Origin: Flavobacteriales bacterium
GTDB taxonomy: Bacteria; Bacteroidota; Bacteroidia; Flavobacteriales; BACL11
Assembly (NCBI GenBank): GCA_002710495.1
Contig: PAKE01000004.1
Coordinates: forward strand, 13,470-28,795
Direction of reading: 5' to 3'
Length of the DNA: 15,326 nt
The number at the start of each line of letters is the position of its first letter. Position 1 is the first letter of the stretch. The notes under the pieces were generated by a model, which did no database searches, had not been told where the DNA came from, and saw nothing but the letters and a program-made list of their open reading frames with translations. Positions 7,073 to 14,903 of this stretch are shown here, in pieces. A program made the translations under genes and the position numbers.

Positions 7073-7609
7073 ATGAATGAAGTTAATTTAAAAGATAAAA
7101 CATTTGAAGTATTTATTTCGGATACTGAAATTGAAGAAATAGTTCATTCTATATCTAATCAGATTAATAATAGTGGAGTAAAAGATCCACTTTTTATTGC
7201 TGTAATGAATGGAGCTTTTTTGTTTGCTGCAGATGTAATGAGAAATATTACTATTTCGAATGCGGAGATTTCATTCATCAAATTATCATCATATGAGGGA
7301 ACAGAAACTACAGGAAAAGTAGATGAACTAATAGGAGTCAGTGATGATATAAGTGATCGAAATATAATTGTTCTGGAAGATATTATTGATACAGGTATTA
7401 CGTTAGAAAAAATAATATCGTTACTAAAAAAAGAAGAAGTGGCAGATATTAAAGTTGCTACATTATTGTTTAAGCCTGACTCTTATACAAAAGATATTCA
7501 TATCGACTTTATTGGAAAATCAATTCCTAATGATTTTGTTGTGGGATATGGATTGGACTATGATGAAATTGGTCGTAATTTGCCACATATTTATAAACTT
7601 AAAAATTAG
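7073..7609 (+). CDS. hpt: Hypoxanthine phosphoribosyltransferase
   Basis: This 178-residue cytoplasmic enzyme joins hypoxanthine (and usually guanine) to PRPP to give IMP or GMP in purine salvage. The PRPP-binding loop is VLEDIIDTG at 100-108, with the two acidic residues and the Thr-Gly expected of type I phosphoribosyltransferases. MNGAFLF at 45-51 is the conserved loop that contacts pyrophosphate. The flexible catalytic loop includes KLSSYEGTETTG at 70-81. The C-terminal FVVGYGLDYDEIGRNLP is the purine-base and metal contact segment typical of HPRT. The start ATG is 2 bp after the LRR gene stop, and adk begins 3 bp downstream, so the two purine enzymes are made from one message. Confidence 0.95.
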   Translation: MNEVNLKDKTFEVFISDTEIEEIVHSISNQINNSGVKDPLFIAVMNGAFLFAADVMRNITISNAEISFIKLSSYEGTETTGKVDELIGVSDDISDRNIIVLEDIIDTGITLEKIISLLKKEEVADIKVATLLFKPDSYTKDIHIDFIGKSIPNDFVVGYGLDYDEIGRNLPHIYKLKN

Positions 7610-7612
7610 AAC

Positions 7613-8185
7613 ATGTTAAATTTAGTATTATTTGGACCTCCAGGTGCTGGCAAGGGAACTCAATCTAACTTATTAATTGAAAAATATAATCTAGTACATT
7701 TATCCACTGGCGATATTCTAAGAGGAGAAATTGCTGAAGGAACGGCATTAGGAATAGAAGCGAAATCATTGATGGATAGAGGAGATTTAGTTCCTGATGA
7801 GGTAGTTATTGGAATGATATCTTCTAAATTAGATAACAACCCAAATGCAAATGGATTTATTTTTGATGGTTTCCCTAGAACATCTGCTCAAGCTACTACA
7901 TTAGATAATATGTTATCAGAAAAAGGAACTTCAATTTCAGCAATGCTTTCTTTAAAAGTAGAAGATGAGGAATTAATAAGAAGATTACTTTCAAGAGGAA
8001 AAGATTCTGGTAGAGCAGACGACCAAGATGAGAGTATTATTGCAAATCGTATTAATGAGTATAATAACAAAACAGCTCCATTAAAGGAGTATTATTCTGC
8101 ACAAAATAAACTTTCAGAAATTGAAGGTGATGGTACCGTAGAAGATATTGCAGAAAAACTTAATGATGTGATTGATACTTTATAA
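7613..8185 (+). CDS. adk: Adenylate kinase
   Basis: This 190-residue kinase catalyses AMP + ATP = 2 ADP and keeps adenine nucleotides balanced in the cytoplasm. The P-loop [10 protein letters not shown] is at 8-17, STGDILR at 31-37 binds AMP, DGFPRT is at 85-90, and SGRADDQDE at 132-140 supplies the arginine and acidic residues of the active site. The lid region is short and lacks the four-cysteine zinc site, so this is the compact form common in Bacteroidota. It sits between hpt and obgE: hpt ends 3 bp upstream, and its TAA shares a base with the obgE ATG (TAATG at 8183-8187). Confidence 0.97.
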   Translation: MLNLVLFGPPGAGKGTQSNLLIEKYNLVHLSTGDILRGEIAEGTALGIEAKSLMDRGDLVPDEVVIGMISSKLDNNPNANGFIFDGFPRTSAQATTLDNMLSEKGTSISAMLSLKVEDEELIRRLLSRGKDSGRADDQDESIIANRINEYNNKTAPLKEYYSAQNKLSEIEGDGTVEDIAEKLNDVIDTL

Positions 8186-9183
8186 TGAGAATAAAGAATT
8201 CCAATTTTGTTGATTATGTTAAAATATTTTGCCGTTCTGGGAAGGGGGGTGCTGGTTCTGCTCATTTTTTGAGAGATAAAACTACTGCAAAAGGTGGTCC
8301 TGATGGTGGTGATGGTGGAAAAGGAGGACATATAATACTTAGAGGGAATGAGCAAATGTGGACACTTCTGCATTTACGATATAAGAAACATATTTTTGCA
8401 GAACACGGAGGCGCTGGAAGTGGAAATCACAGACATGGGAAAGATGGTGCAAGTCAAATTATTGAAGTTCCATTAGGAACTATAGCTAAAGATTCAGAAA
8501 CTGGAGAGGTGCTTTGTGAAATCACTAAAGATGGAGAGGAATTTGTAATGGTTGAAGGAGGAATGGGGGGTAGAGGAAATTCTCATTTTAAATCTCCTAC
8601 TAATCAGTCACCAAGACATGCTCAGCCTGGAGTTGATGTTATAGAAGGTTGGTTTATTCTTGAGTTAAAAGTATTGGCTGATGTTGGATTAGTGGGTTTT
8701 CCAAATGCTGGAAAATCTACTTTACTTTCTGTTGTTTCTGCTGCAAAGCCAGAGATTGCAGACTATCCTTTTACTACTTTAGTTCCTAATTTAGGAATTG
8801 TATCATATAGAGATCATAGATCCTTTATTATGGCGGATATTCCTGGTATTATTGAGGGAGCTGCTGAGGGAAAAGGATTAGGGTTGAGGTTTTTACGACA
8901 TATTGAACGAAATTCAACATTACTTTTTATGGTTCCAGCAGATGCGGATGATATTGCAAAGGAATATGAAATTTTGCTTGGAGAATTACAAAAATACAAT
9001 CCAGAGTTATTAGATAAAGATAGAATACTTGCAATTAGTAAATCTGATATGTTGGATGATGAGTTGAAGGATGAAATTGCAACAGAACTACCAAAAGATT
9101 TGCCATCTCTTTTCATTTCTTCAGTTGCGCAACAAGGGCTTACAGAACTTAAAGATATAATCTGGAAAAAACTTAATCAGTAA
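8185..9183 (+). CDS. obgE: GTPase Obg (ribosome assembly and stress GTPase)
   Basis: This 332-residue GTPase binds the large ribosomal subunit and couples its assembly to cell state. Residues 1-155 form the glycine-rich Obg fold (RSGKGGAG at 17-24, GGDGGKGG at 41-48). The G domain follows: G1 GFPNAGKST at 171-179, the switch I threonines near 197-198, G3 DIPG at 218-221 followed by the Obg signature [11 protein letters not shown]4 SKSD at 285-288, and G5 around SSVAQ at 312-316. G4 has serine in place of the canonical asparagine of NKxD, a variant I associate with Bacteroidota Obg. The variable C-terminal domain found in some Obg proteins is absent. It overlaps adk and the PAP2 gene by one base each. 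Confidence 0.97.
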   Translation: MRIKNSNFVDYVKIFCRSGKGGAGSAHFLRDKTTAKGGPDGGDGGKGGHIILRGNEQMWTLLHLRYKKHIFAEHGGAGSGNHRHGKDGASQIIEVPLGTIAKDSETGEVLCEITKDGEEFVMVEGGMGGRGNSHFKSPTNQSPRHAQPGVDVIEGWFILELKVLADVGLVGFPNAGKSTLLSVVSAAKPEIADYPFTTLVPNLGIVSYRDHRSFIMADIPGIIEGAAEGKGLGLRFLRHIERNSTLLFMVPADADDIAKEYEILLGELQKYNPELLDKDRILAISKSDMLDDELKDEIATELPKDLPSLFISSVAQQGLTELKDIIWKKLNQ

Positions 9184-9860
9184 TGGAAAAAGTGCAGAAA
9201 ATAGATGAATATTTTTTCAGATTAATTAATTCTGCAGGATGGGAGGATATGGATGGAATAATGATTCTCATCTCTTCCAAATTGTTCTGGATTCCACTTT
9301 ATATTTACATTATTTATTTAATCTACAAACGATTCTCAGATCAATTCATTAAAATATTATTAGCATTAAGTTTACTAATTTTTATAGCAGATTATGGTAG
9401 TGTTCATCTTTTTAAAGAAGTATTTGAAAGATCCAGACCGTGCCATTTTCTAGAAGGGATAAGAGTAGTAGATAGTTGTGGAGGACCTTTTGGTTTTATT
9501 TCTTCACATGCTTCTATTTCTTTTTCTATTGCTTTTTTTATCTCCTTACTTTTTAGAAATTTATGGGGATTTGTTCATCTATTTTCTTGGGCGGTACTGA
9601 TTGGTTTCAGTAGAGTTTATTTAGGAGTTCATTATCCTTTTGATATTTTGGGAGGAATGTTTTGGGGACTATTTGTAAGTTTGCTAGTATATTATATTTA
9701 TAGAATGAAGATTAAAGATTTTAACTTCTTGTGGTTTGGTTGGTTAGTGTTAGTATGTATTTGGAATTTTGTTTGGCCTGAAGTACCACCAATTGCAGAT
9801 GTGTTAGTTGCTGTAGTTTTATCATTAGGAGTTATTACAATTAAAAATAAAAATAAATAA
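9183..9860 (+). CDS. PAP2-family membrane phosphatase
   Basis: This 225-residue membrane protein of the PAP2 superfamily hydrolyses a lipid phosphate or pyrophosphate. The three active-site motifs are clear: C1 K78-x6-R85-P86, C2 SSHAS at 107-111 with His109 (a variant of PSGH), and C3 S143-R144-x5-His150-x3-Asp154, the last holding the phosphohistidine nucleophile. About six hydrophobic spans surround them, near 24-49, 56-72, 110-124, 129-143, 155-172 and 183-198, plus a C-terminal one. Likely substrates by family are undecaprenyl pyrophosphate (lipid carrier recycling) or phosphatidylglycerol phosphate; the sequence does not decide between them. It shares a base with obgE (TAATG at 9181-9185) and is followed 1 bp later by the secreted phosphatase gene. 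Confidence 0.92.
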   Translation: MEKVQKIDEYFFRLINSAGWEDMDGIMILISSKLFWIPLYIYIIYLIYKRFSDQFIKILLALSLLIFIADYGSVHLFKEVFERSRPCHFLEGIRVVDSCGGPFGFISSHASISFSIAFFISLLFRNLWGFVHLFSWAVLIGFSRVYLGVHYPFDILGGMFWGLFVSLLVYYIYRMKIKDFNFLWFGWLVLVCIWNFVWPEVPPIADVLVAVVLSLGVITIKNKNK

Positions 9861-9861
9861 A

Positions 9862-11427
9862 ATGAAAAAGACATTAATCTTATTGATTATCCTGTTTGCC
9901 GGATTAAAAACATATTCTCAAGAAAAACCAAAATTAGTAGTAGGAATTGTAGTGGATCAAATGCGTTACGATTACATTTATCGTTTTTGGAACGACTTTG
10001 GAGATGATGGTTTTAAAAGATTAGTAAATGAAGGACATTTCTTTAGAAATGCGCAATTTGGGTATGTTCCAACTTATACCGGACCTGGTCATGCTAGTAT
10101 TTACACTGGAACAACACCTTCAGTACATGGAATAATAGCAAACGATTGGTACGATAAAAACTCTGGAGATTATATCTATTGTGCTGGAGATGGGGATATG
10201 CATACAGTTTGTAATTGTGAGCAAAAAAATGTAGATGTAGTTTCTACAGATGGAAAGATGTCTCCTCATCATATGTTAACTACTACATTCGGAGACGAGT
10301 TAAAATTATTTAGTGATGAAAGTAGAGTGATTGGTATTTCCTTAAAAGATAGAGGAGCTATATTACCTGCCGGGCATGCAGCAAATGCAGCTTATTGGAT
10401 GGATAGCGAAGGAAAGTGGATTACGTCTTCTTTTTATATGAATAATCTTCCAGATTATGTAGAGAAAATAAATGATAATAATCCATCACAAAATTATCTA
10501 AAAGGTGTTTGGTCTGTAAAGGGAGAATTTTCTCATAATCTTGATAATTTACTACTAAATTCAGGAAAAAGTGCAATTAAAAAGACTCCTTTCGGAAATA
10601 GTATTTTAAAAGATCTAGCAATAGAAATTATAAAAGAAGAAAAATTAGGGCAAGGAGACAATACTGATGTAATAACTATCAGCTTCTCTTCTACTGATTA
10701 TATTGGACATCAATACGGCCCACATGCTCCAGAGATAAAAGACACTTACATTAGACTAGACCAAGATATTTCTGATATTTTAAAAACTGTAGAGAAAAAC
10801 ATTGGATATGAGAATACTGTTCTTTTTATAACTGCTGATCATGGTGTGGTTTCTGAACCCAAAGAGCTTTTAGAAAGAAATATTCCTTCAGGATATTTTG
10901 ATGGTTCTATCATGAAAACAGAATTACTTTCCCATCTAGATATTATCTACGGAAAGGGAGATTGGATAAAGAATTATTCTAATAATCATTTGTTTTTAAA
11001 TCATGATTTGATTGTAGAAAGGAATATAAATTTGGAAGAAATACAAAGAAAATGCGCACAATTTTTCTTAAAGTATGAGTGGGTGAAAAACACTTATACT
11101 GCTACTCAGTTGAACGAAAATGAATATCAAAATTCATTTCATTCCTTAGTACAAAGAGGTTATAATCAAAAAAGATCTGGAGATGTAATAGTAAGTTTAC
11201 AAACTGGTTGGTTAAAATCTCACTGGAAAGGTGGAGGTACAACTCATGGTTCTTCTTATAGTTATGATACACATGTTCCTCTAATTTTCTGGGGAGGCGC
11301 GATTCCTCAAGGACAAACAGACAGAAAAGTTAATATCCGTGATATTGCTCCAACAATTTCTACAATTTTAGGAACTGCATATCCTAATGGGTGTACAGGA
11401 AATCCTTTGCCAGAAGTAACTGAGTGA
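9862..11427 (+). CDS. PafA-type alkaline phosphatase (exported)
   Basis: This 521-residue alkaline phosphatase superfamily enzyme is exported by a signal peptide (residues 1-19, ending YSQ). The residues fit PafA-like phosphate monoesterases: metal ligand Asp32 in VVDQM, nucleophile Thr73 in PTYTGPGH, Asn94, the phosphate-contacting pair Lys162 and Arg164 in LKDRG, zinc ligands Asp279 and His283 in TDYIGHQYGP, Asp326 and His327 in ADHG, and His471 in YDTHVPL. The spacing between Asp32 and Thr73 matches that in PafA (41 residues) as I recall it. The Lys/Arg pair favours monoesterase over diesterase activity. It would release phosphate from organic phosphates outside the cytoplasmic membrane. 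No Pho box is visible, and it is translated from the housekeeping operon. Its stop overlaps the aroB GTG start by 4 bp. Confidence 0.92.
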   Translation: MKKTLILLIILFAGLKTYSQEKPKLVVGIVVDQMRYDYIYRFWNDFGDDGFKRLVNEGHFFRNAQFGYVPTYTGPGHASIYTGTTPSVHGIIANDWYDKNSGDYIYCAGDGDMHTVCNCEQKNVDVVSTDGKMSPHHMLTTTFGDELKLFSDESRVIGISLKDRGAILPAGHAANAAYWMDSEGKWITSSFYMNNLPDYVEKINDNNPSQNYLKGVWSVKGEFSHNLDNLLLNSGKSAIKKTPFGNSILKDLAIEIIKEEKLGQGDNTDVITISFSSTDYIGHQYGPHAPEIKDTYIRLDQDISDILKTVEKNIGYENTVLFITADHGVVSEPKELLERNIPSGYFDGSIMKTELLSHLDIIYGKGDWIKNYSNNHLFLNHDLIVERNINLEEIQRKCAQFFLKYEWVKNTYTATQLNENEYQNSFHSLVQRGYNQKRSGDVIVSLQTGWLKSHWKGGGTTHGSSYSYDTHVPLIFWGGAIPQGQTDRKVNIRDIAPTISTILGTAYPNGCTGNPLPEVTE

Positions 11428-12413
11428 AAGAAATAAAAGCAGATAATTACTCTATTTGGATAGGAGAAAAATCTATCTCTAAATTAGATGTTTCTAAATA
11501 TTCTAAAATTGGCATTTTAGTAGATGAGAACACAAAAGAGTTTTGTCTTCCATTATTGTCTAAGATTAAAAAATCTATAGTAATTGAGATAAAATCAGCA
11601 GAAGAAAACAAGAATATAGATAGCTGTAATCTTATTTGGGAGGCACTTTCTCAGAATAGTTTTGATAGAAATTCACTACTAATAAATTTAGGAGGAGGTG
11701 TAATTGGAGATATGGGAGGTTTTTGTGCTTCTACTTATAAAAGAGGAATAGACTTTATTCAAATTCCTACATCTTTACTTGCAATGGTTGACGCATCCGT
11801 TGGAGGTAAGTTAGGTATTGATTTTAATGGACTTAAAAATCACGTAGGACTCTTTTCAAACCCAAAGTCAGTAATTATCAATCCTAAATTTTTAGAAACA
11901 TTAGCAGAGAATGAGTTGAAATCAGGATTTGCAGAAGTTGTAAAGCATGCGCTTATTACAGACAAGAATTTATGGAATCATCTAAAAAATAGTAATCTTT
12001 TAGATTTGGATTGGGAAGAAATTATAGAAACTTCAGTTCAAATAAAAAATAAAATAGTTATGTCTGATCTTAAAGAAAAAGGAGAGCGGAAAAAACTTAA
12101 TTTTGGGCATACTTTCGGACATGCAATTGAAAGTTATTATCTGCAAAAAGGAACGCCTATTTTACATGGTGAAGCAATCTTTATGGGAATAATCTTAGAA
12201 TCTGAACTTTCTAGTTTGTCAGTTTCAGAGAAAAATGATATAAAAAATTATATTCTTAGTAATTTTAGTTTGCCTTACACTCCTTCAAAATCTAATCTTT
12301 TAAATTTCTTAAGAAACGATAAGAAGAACTTTGAGGAAAAAATCAATTTTTCTTTGTTAGAAGGAATAGGAAATTGCACTATAAACAATTTGTTTTCAGA
12401 AGATGAATTATAA
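11424..12413 (+). CDS. aroB: 3-dehydroquinate synthase
   Basis: This 329-residue enzyme converts DAHP to 3-dehydroquinate, the second step of the shikimate pathway, using NAD+ and a divalent metal. The NAD-binding GGGVIGDMGGF is at 90-100, followed by RGIDFIQIPTSLLAMVDASV, the core of the active site, and GGK at 127-129. Metal ligands are Glu171 in GFAEVVKHA, His229 in NFGHTFGHAIE and His248 in LHGEA. It starts at a GTG whose last two bases are the first two of the preceding stop (GTGA, 11424-11427), so initiation probably depends on translation of the phosphatase gene. The GTG has T at -3, unlike most starts in the window. It is slightly shorter than many AroB proteins but complete. The aroA start lies inside its last codons (11-bp overlap). 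Confidence 0.96.
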   Translation: MKEIKADNYSIWIGEKSISKLDVSKYSKIGILVDENTKEFCLPLLSKIKKSIVIEIKSAEENKNIDSCNLIWEALSQNSFDRNSLLINLGGGVIGDMGGFCASTYKRGIDFIQIPTSLLAMVDASVGGKLGIDFNGLKNHVGLFSNPKSVIINPKFLETLAENELKSGFAEVVKHALITDKNLWNHLKNSNLLDLDWEEIIETSVQIKNKIVMSDLKEKGERKKLNFGHTFGHAIESYYLQKGTPILHGEAIFMGIILESELSSLSVSEKNDIKNYILSNFSLPYTPSKSNLLNFLRNDKKNFEEKINFSLLEGIGNCTINNLFSEDEL

Positions 12414-13575
12414 AATTTCACATCCTACAAAAGTAGTTGAATGTGAGATTAATTTACCTTCATCAAAAAGTATTTCTAATCGATTATTAATTATTAAATC
12501 TCTCTGTATGGAGAATTTTAAAATTGAAAATATTTCAATTTCTGACGACACAATAAATTTGCAAAAAGCTATTTCTTCCAAAGAAAATACAATTAATATC
12601 GGAGATGCAGGTACTTCTTTCCGATTCTTAACTTCTTATTTATCTATTCAAACAGGGCAGGAATTTATATTGACTGGTTCAGATAGAATGAAAGAAAGAC
12701 CAATCAAAGAACTTGTTTCTGTTTTGCGAAAAATGGGAGCAAAAATTGACTACTTGGAAAATGAAGGATTTCCTCCACTAAAAATAATTGGAACTGATTT
12801 GGAAGGAGGTAAAATTGAAATTGATGGAGGAATAAGTTCTCAATTTATTACATCAATTTTATTAATTGCTCCAATATTGAAAGATGGGATTCAGATAAAA
12901 ATTACTGAAGAGTTAGTTTCTGAGCCTTATTTAAAGATGACATTGAAAATAATGAAGGAATTTGGAATAGAATCAGATTGGACTAATAATATTATTACTA
13001 TTAATCAACAGAAATACATACCTAAAGACTATACTGTAGAAGCAGATTGGTCTGCAGCGTCCTTTTGGTTTGAGATCGCATCTTTATCTAAGAGATGCAA
13101 TATTATACTTAATGGATTACAACAAAATTCTACTCAAGGTGACAATAGATCTGTTGAGATATTTAACAATTTAGGAGTTGATTCTGTATTTGAAAACGGA
13201 AAATTAATTTTAACAAAAAATCAAAATATTTCTCCTTTTCAAACATATAATTTAATTGAAACTCCTGATTTATATCAGCCATTAAGATGTACATTGTTTG
13301 CAAAAAACATTGAAGCTGATTTTTCAGGAATCCAGACCCTAAAAGATAAAGAAACTGATAGAATTATTTCGGTAGAAACTGAATTAAACAAACTAAATTC
13401 CATAAAAATTATTGATACTCACAATGACCACAGAATGGCAATGAGTTTTGCTCCACTTTGTTTAGAATTTGGGAAGTTGCAAATAAATGATGTAGAAGTT
13501 GTGAGTAAATCTTATCCTGATTACTGGCAAGATTTTAAAAAAGCTGGCTTTATAATATCTCTTTTATCTGACTAA
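12403..13575 (+). CDS. aroA: 3-phosphoshikimate 1-carboxyvinyltransferase (EPSP synthase)
   Basis: This 390-residue enzyme transfers enolpyruvate from PEP to shikimate-3-phosphate, the sixth shikimate-pathway step. Visible active-site landmarks: SSKSISNR at 20-27 (Lys22, Ser23, Arg27), GDAGTSFRF at 67-75, Arg99 in KERP, SSQF at 145-148, EADWSAAS at 213-220, Asp289 in TPDLYQP, KETDR at 316-320 with Glu317, and NDHRMAM at 341-347. It is shorter than the approximately 427 residues of E. coli AroA but no motif is missing. At the position of E. coli Pro101 (after the conserved Arg) there is Phe75. It overlaps aroB by 11 bp, forming an aroB-aroA pair; other shikimate genes are not present here. Its last 26 bp overlap the end of the nucleotidase gene on the other strand. 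Confidence 0.96.
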   Translation: MNYKISHPTKVVECEINLPSSKSISNRLLIIKSLCMENFKIENISISDDTINLQKAISSKENTINIGDAGTSFRFLTSYLSIQTGQEFILTGSDRMKERPIKELVSVLRKMGAKIDYLENEGFPPLKIIGTDLEGGKIEIDGGISSQFITSILLIAPILKDGIQIKITEELVSEPYLKMTLKIMKEFGIESDWTNNIITINQQKYIPKDYTVEADWSAASFWFEIASLSKRCNIILNGLQQNSTQGDNRSVEIFNNLGVDSVFENGKLILTKNQNISPFQTYNLIETPDLYQPLRCTLFAKNIEADFSGIQTLKDKETDRIISVETELNKLNSIKIIDTHNDHRMAMSFAPLCLEFGKLQINDVEVVSKSYPDYWQDFKKAGFIISLLSD

Positions 13576-14239
13576 GACACGCAATCTCGAAAGCAACATT
13601 CTCCTTATGCTCTCTTTTTTCAGGATTAAAATATATTCCTTTTATACCAAAATTTTGACAGGCTAAAATATCAACCACCAAATCATCTCCTATATAAACA
13701 CTTTCTTCTTTAGTTGATTTTGCTAGTTTTAGAGCATGATCAAAAATTGCAGGATTTGGTTTTTTTACTCCAGTTTTTTCAGAAGTTATTATCTGGTCAA
13801 AATAAGGTCTCAAGTTTGAGTGTTTTAGTTTTGTGTGTTGAGTTTTATTAAATCCATTTGTAATTATATGTAAGATATATTTTTCTTTTAAATAATCTAA
13901 TATTTCCATTGCAAAAGGATATAGTTTATTTTTTCTAGGGCAGATTATAATATAATCTTCCCCAATTTTTTCTGAAAGATTAAAATCATTGATTCCAAAA
14001 TCTGCAAGAGTTCTTTGAAATCGTTCTCTTCTTAAGTCTTTTTGTGAGATTGCATCTACTCTGTATAAATCCCAAAGTTTCTCATTATGAATTTTATAGG
14101 TGTTAATAAACTCTTCATAATCTAAAATCCCTTTTTCTTTCAGATGATAGTTATTACAAATTTCTAAAAGTGTTTCATGAGAATTTGTTTCAAAATCCCA
14201 CAGAGTTCTATCTAAATCAAAGAAGATATGTTTAATCAT
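13550..14239 (-). CDS. yjjG: YjjG-type HAD nucleotidase
   Basis: This 229-residue HAD-superfamily phosphatase has motif I FDLDRTLWDF (nucleophile Asp8, Asp10), motif II TNG at 127-129, motif III Lys160 in GVKKPNPAIF, and motif IV GDDLVVD at 184-190. The tryptophan-containing LWDFETNS just after motif I, and an alpha-helical cap at about 18-100, are typical of the YjjG/YfnB branch, which removes phosphate from pyrimidine nucleoside monophosphates and clears non-canonical ones. It starts 6 bp after upp and is the last gene of the minus-strand unit. Its 3' end runs 26 bp into aroA on the opposite strand. Subfamily placement is strong; substrate range is by family only. Confidence 0.88.
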   Translation of the reverse strand: MIKHIFFDLDRTLWDFETNSHETLLEICNNYHLKEKGILDYEEFINTYKIHNEKLWDLYRVDAISQKDLRRERFQRTLADFGINDFNLSEKIGEDYIIICPRKNKLYPFAMEILDYLKEKYILHIITNGFNKTQHTKLKHSNLRPYFDQIITSEKTGVKKPNPAIFDHALKLAKSTKEESVYIGDDLVVDILACQNFGIKGIYFNPEKREHKENVAFEIACLSQIKEIL

Positions 14240-14245
14240 CTTATT

Positions 14246-14902
14246 TTATTCAGATTTCTTTCCGAAAGAAAGATCTCCAGCATCTCCTAATCCAGGTACA
14301 ATATAGGATTCTGCAGTCATTTCTGTGTCTTCTGCTCCAACCCATAATGTACAATCCTTAATAGGGGTATTTTGATTTAGATAATTAATCCCTTCCGAGG
14401 AACTCATTATAGCAACGATATGTATATGTTTGGGTTTCCCTTTCCTTAAGATAGCTTCCATTGCTAGAATCATAGAAGATCCAGAAGCTAACATAGGGTC
14501 GCAGAGTATTACAGTTTTATCTTCTAAATCTGGTGATGCTAGATATTCAATTTTTATTTCAAAATTACCTTCTTTCTTATGTTTTCTATAAGCAGAAATA
14601 AAAGTATTATCAGAACTATCAAAATAATTTAGAAATCCCTGATGTAATGGAAGTCCTGCACGCAAGATGGTAGCAATTACTGGTTTTTCAGTCATTAAAT
14701 TTTCAGATGAAATACCTAGAGGAGTAGTAATTTCTTTATTTTTATATTTCATTTTCTTACTTATCTCATAAGCAAATATTTCCCCGATTCTCTCTATGTT
14801 TCTTCTGAAACGCATGGAGTCATTTTGTATTTTTATATCTCTTATCTCTCTAATAAAATGATTAAAAATTGAGTTTTGGTTTCCTAAATTAATTATTTCC
14901 AT
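14246..14902 (-). CDS. upp: Uracil phosphoribosyltransferase
   Basis: This 218-residue cytoplasmic enzyme makes UMP from uracil and PRPP, the main pyrimidine base salvage step. The PRPP loop is CDPMLASGSSM at 134-144 (usually DPMLATGGS in other groups). ILRAGLPLHQG at 79-89 is the conserved pyrophosphate-contact segment, and YIVPGLGDAGD at 200-210 is the uracil-binding C-terminal signature. The N-terminal arginine-rich helix (RFRRNIERIGE) is typical of the family. Length fits the family. It starts 1 bp after the nitronate monooxygenase stop and is followed 6 bp later by the nucleotidase gene, so the three are likely one transcript. Confidence 0.96.
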   Translation of the reverse strand: MEIINLGNQNSIFNHFIREIRDIKIQNDSMRFRRNIERIGEIFAYEISKKMKYKNKEITTPLGISSENLMTEKPVIATILRAGLPLHQGFLNYFDSSDNTFISAYRKHKKEGNFEIKIEYLASPDLEDKTVILCDPMLASGSSMILAMEAILRKGKPKHIHIVAIMSSSEGINYLNQNTPIKDCTLWVGAEDTEMTAESYIVPGLGDAGDLSFGKKSE

Positions 14903-14903
14903 A

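Noticed and set aside
7888..9116. Three antisense open frames within adk and obgE (7888-8070, 8092-8373, 8814-9116)
   Set aside because: Serine- and isoleucine-rich translations with no family resemblance; they lie opposite strongly conserved genes.
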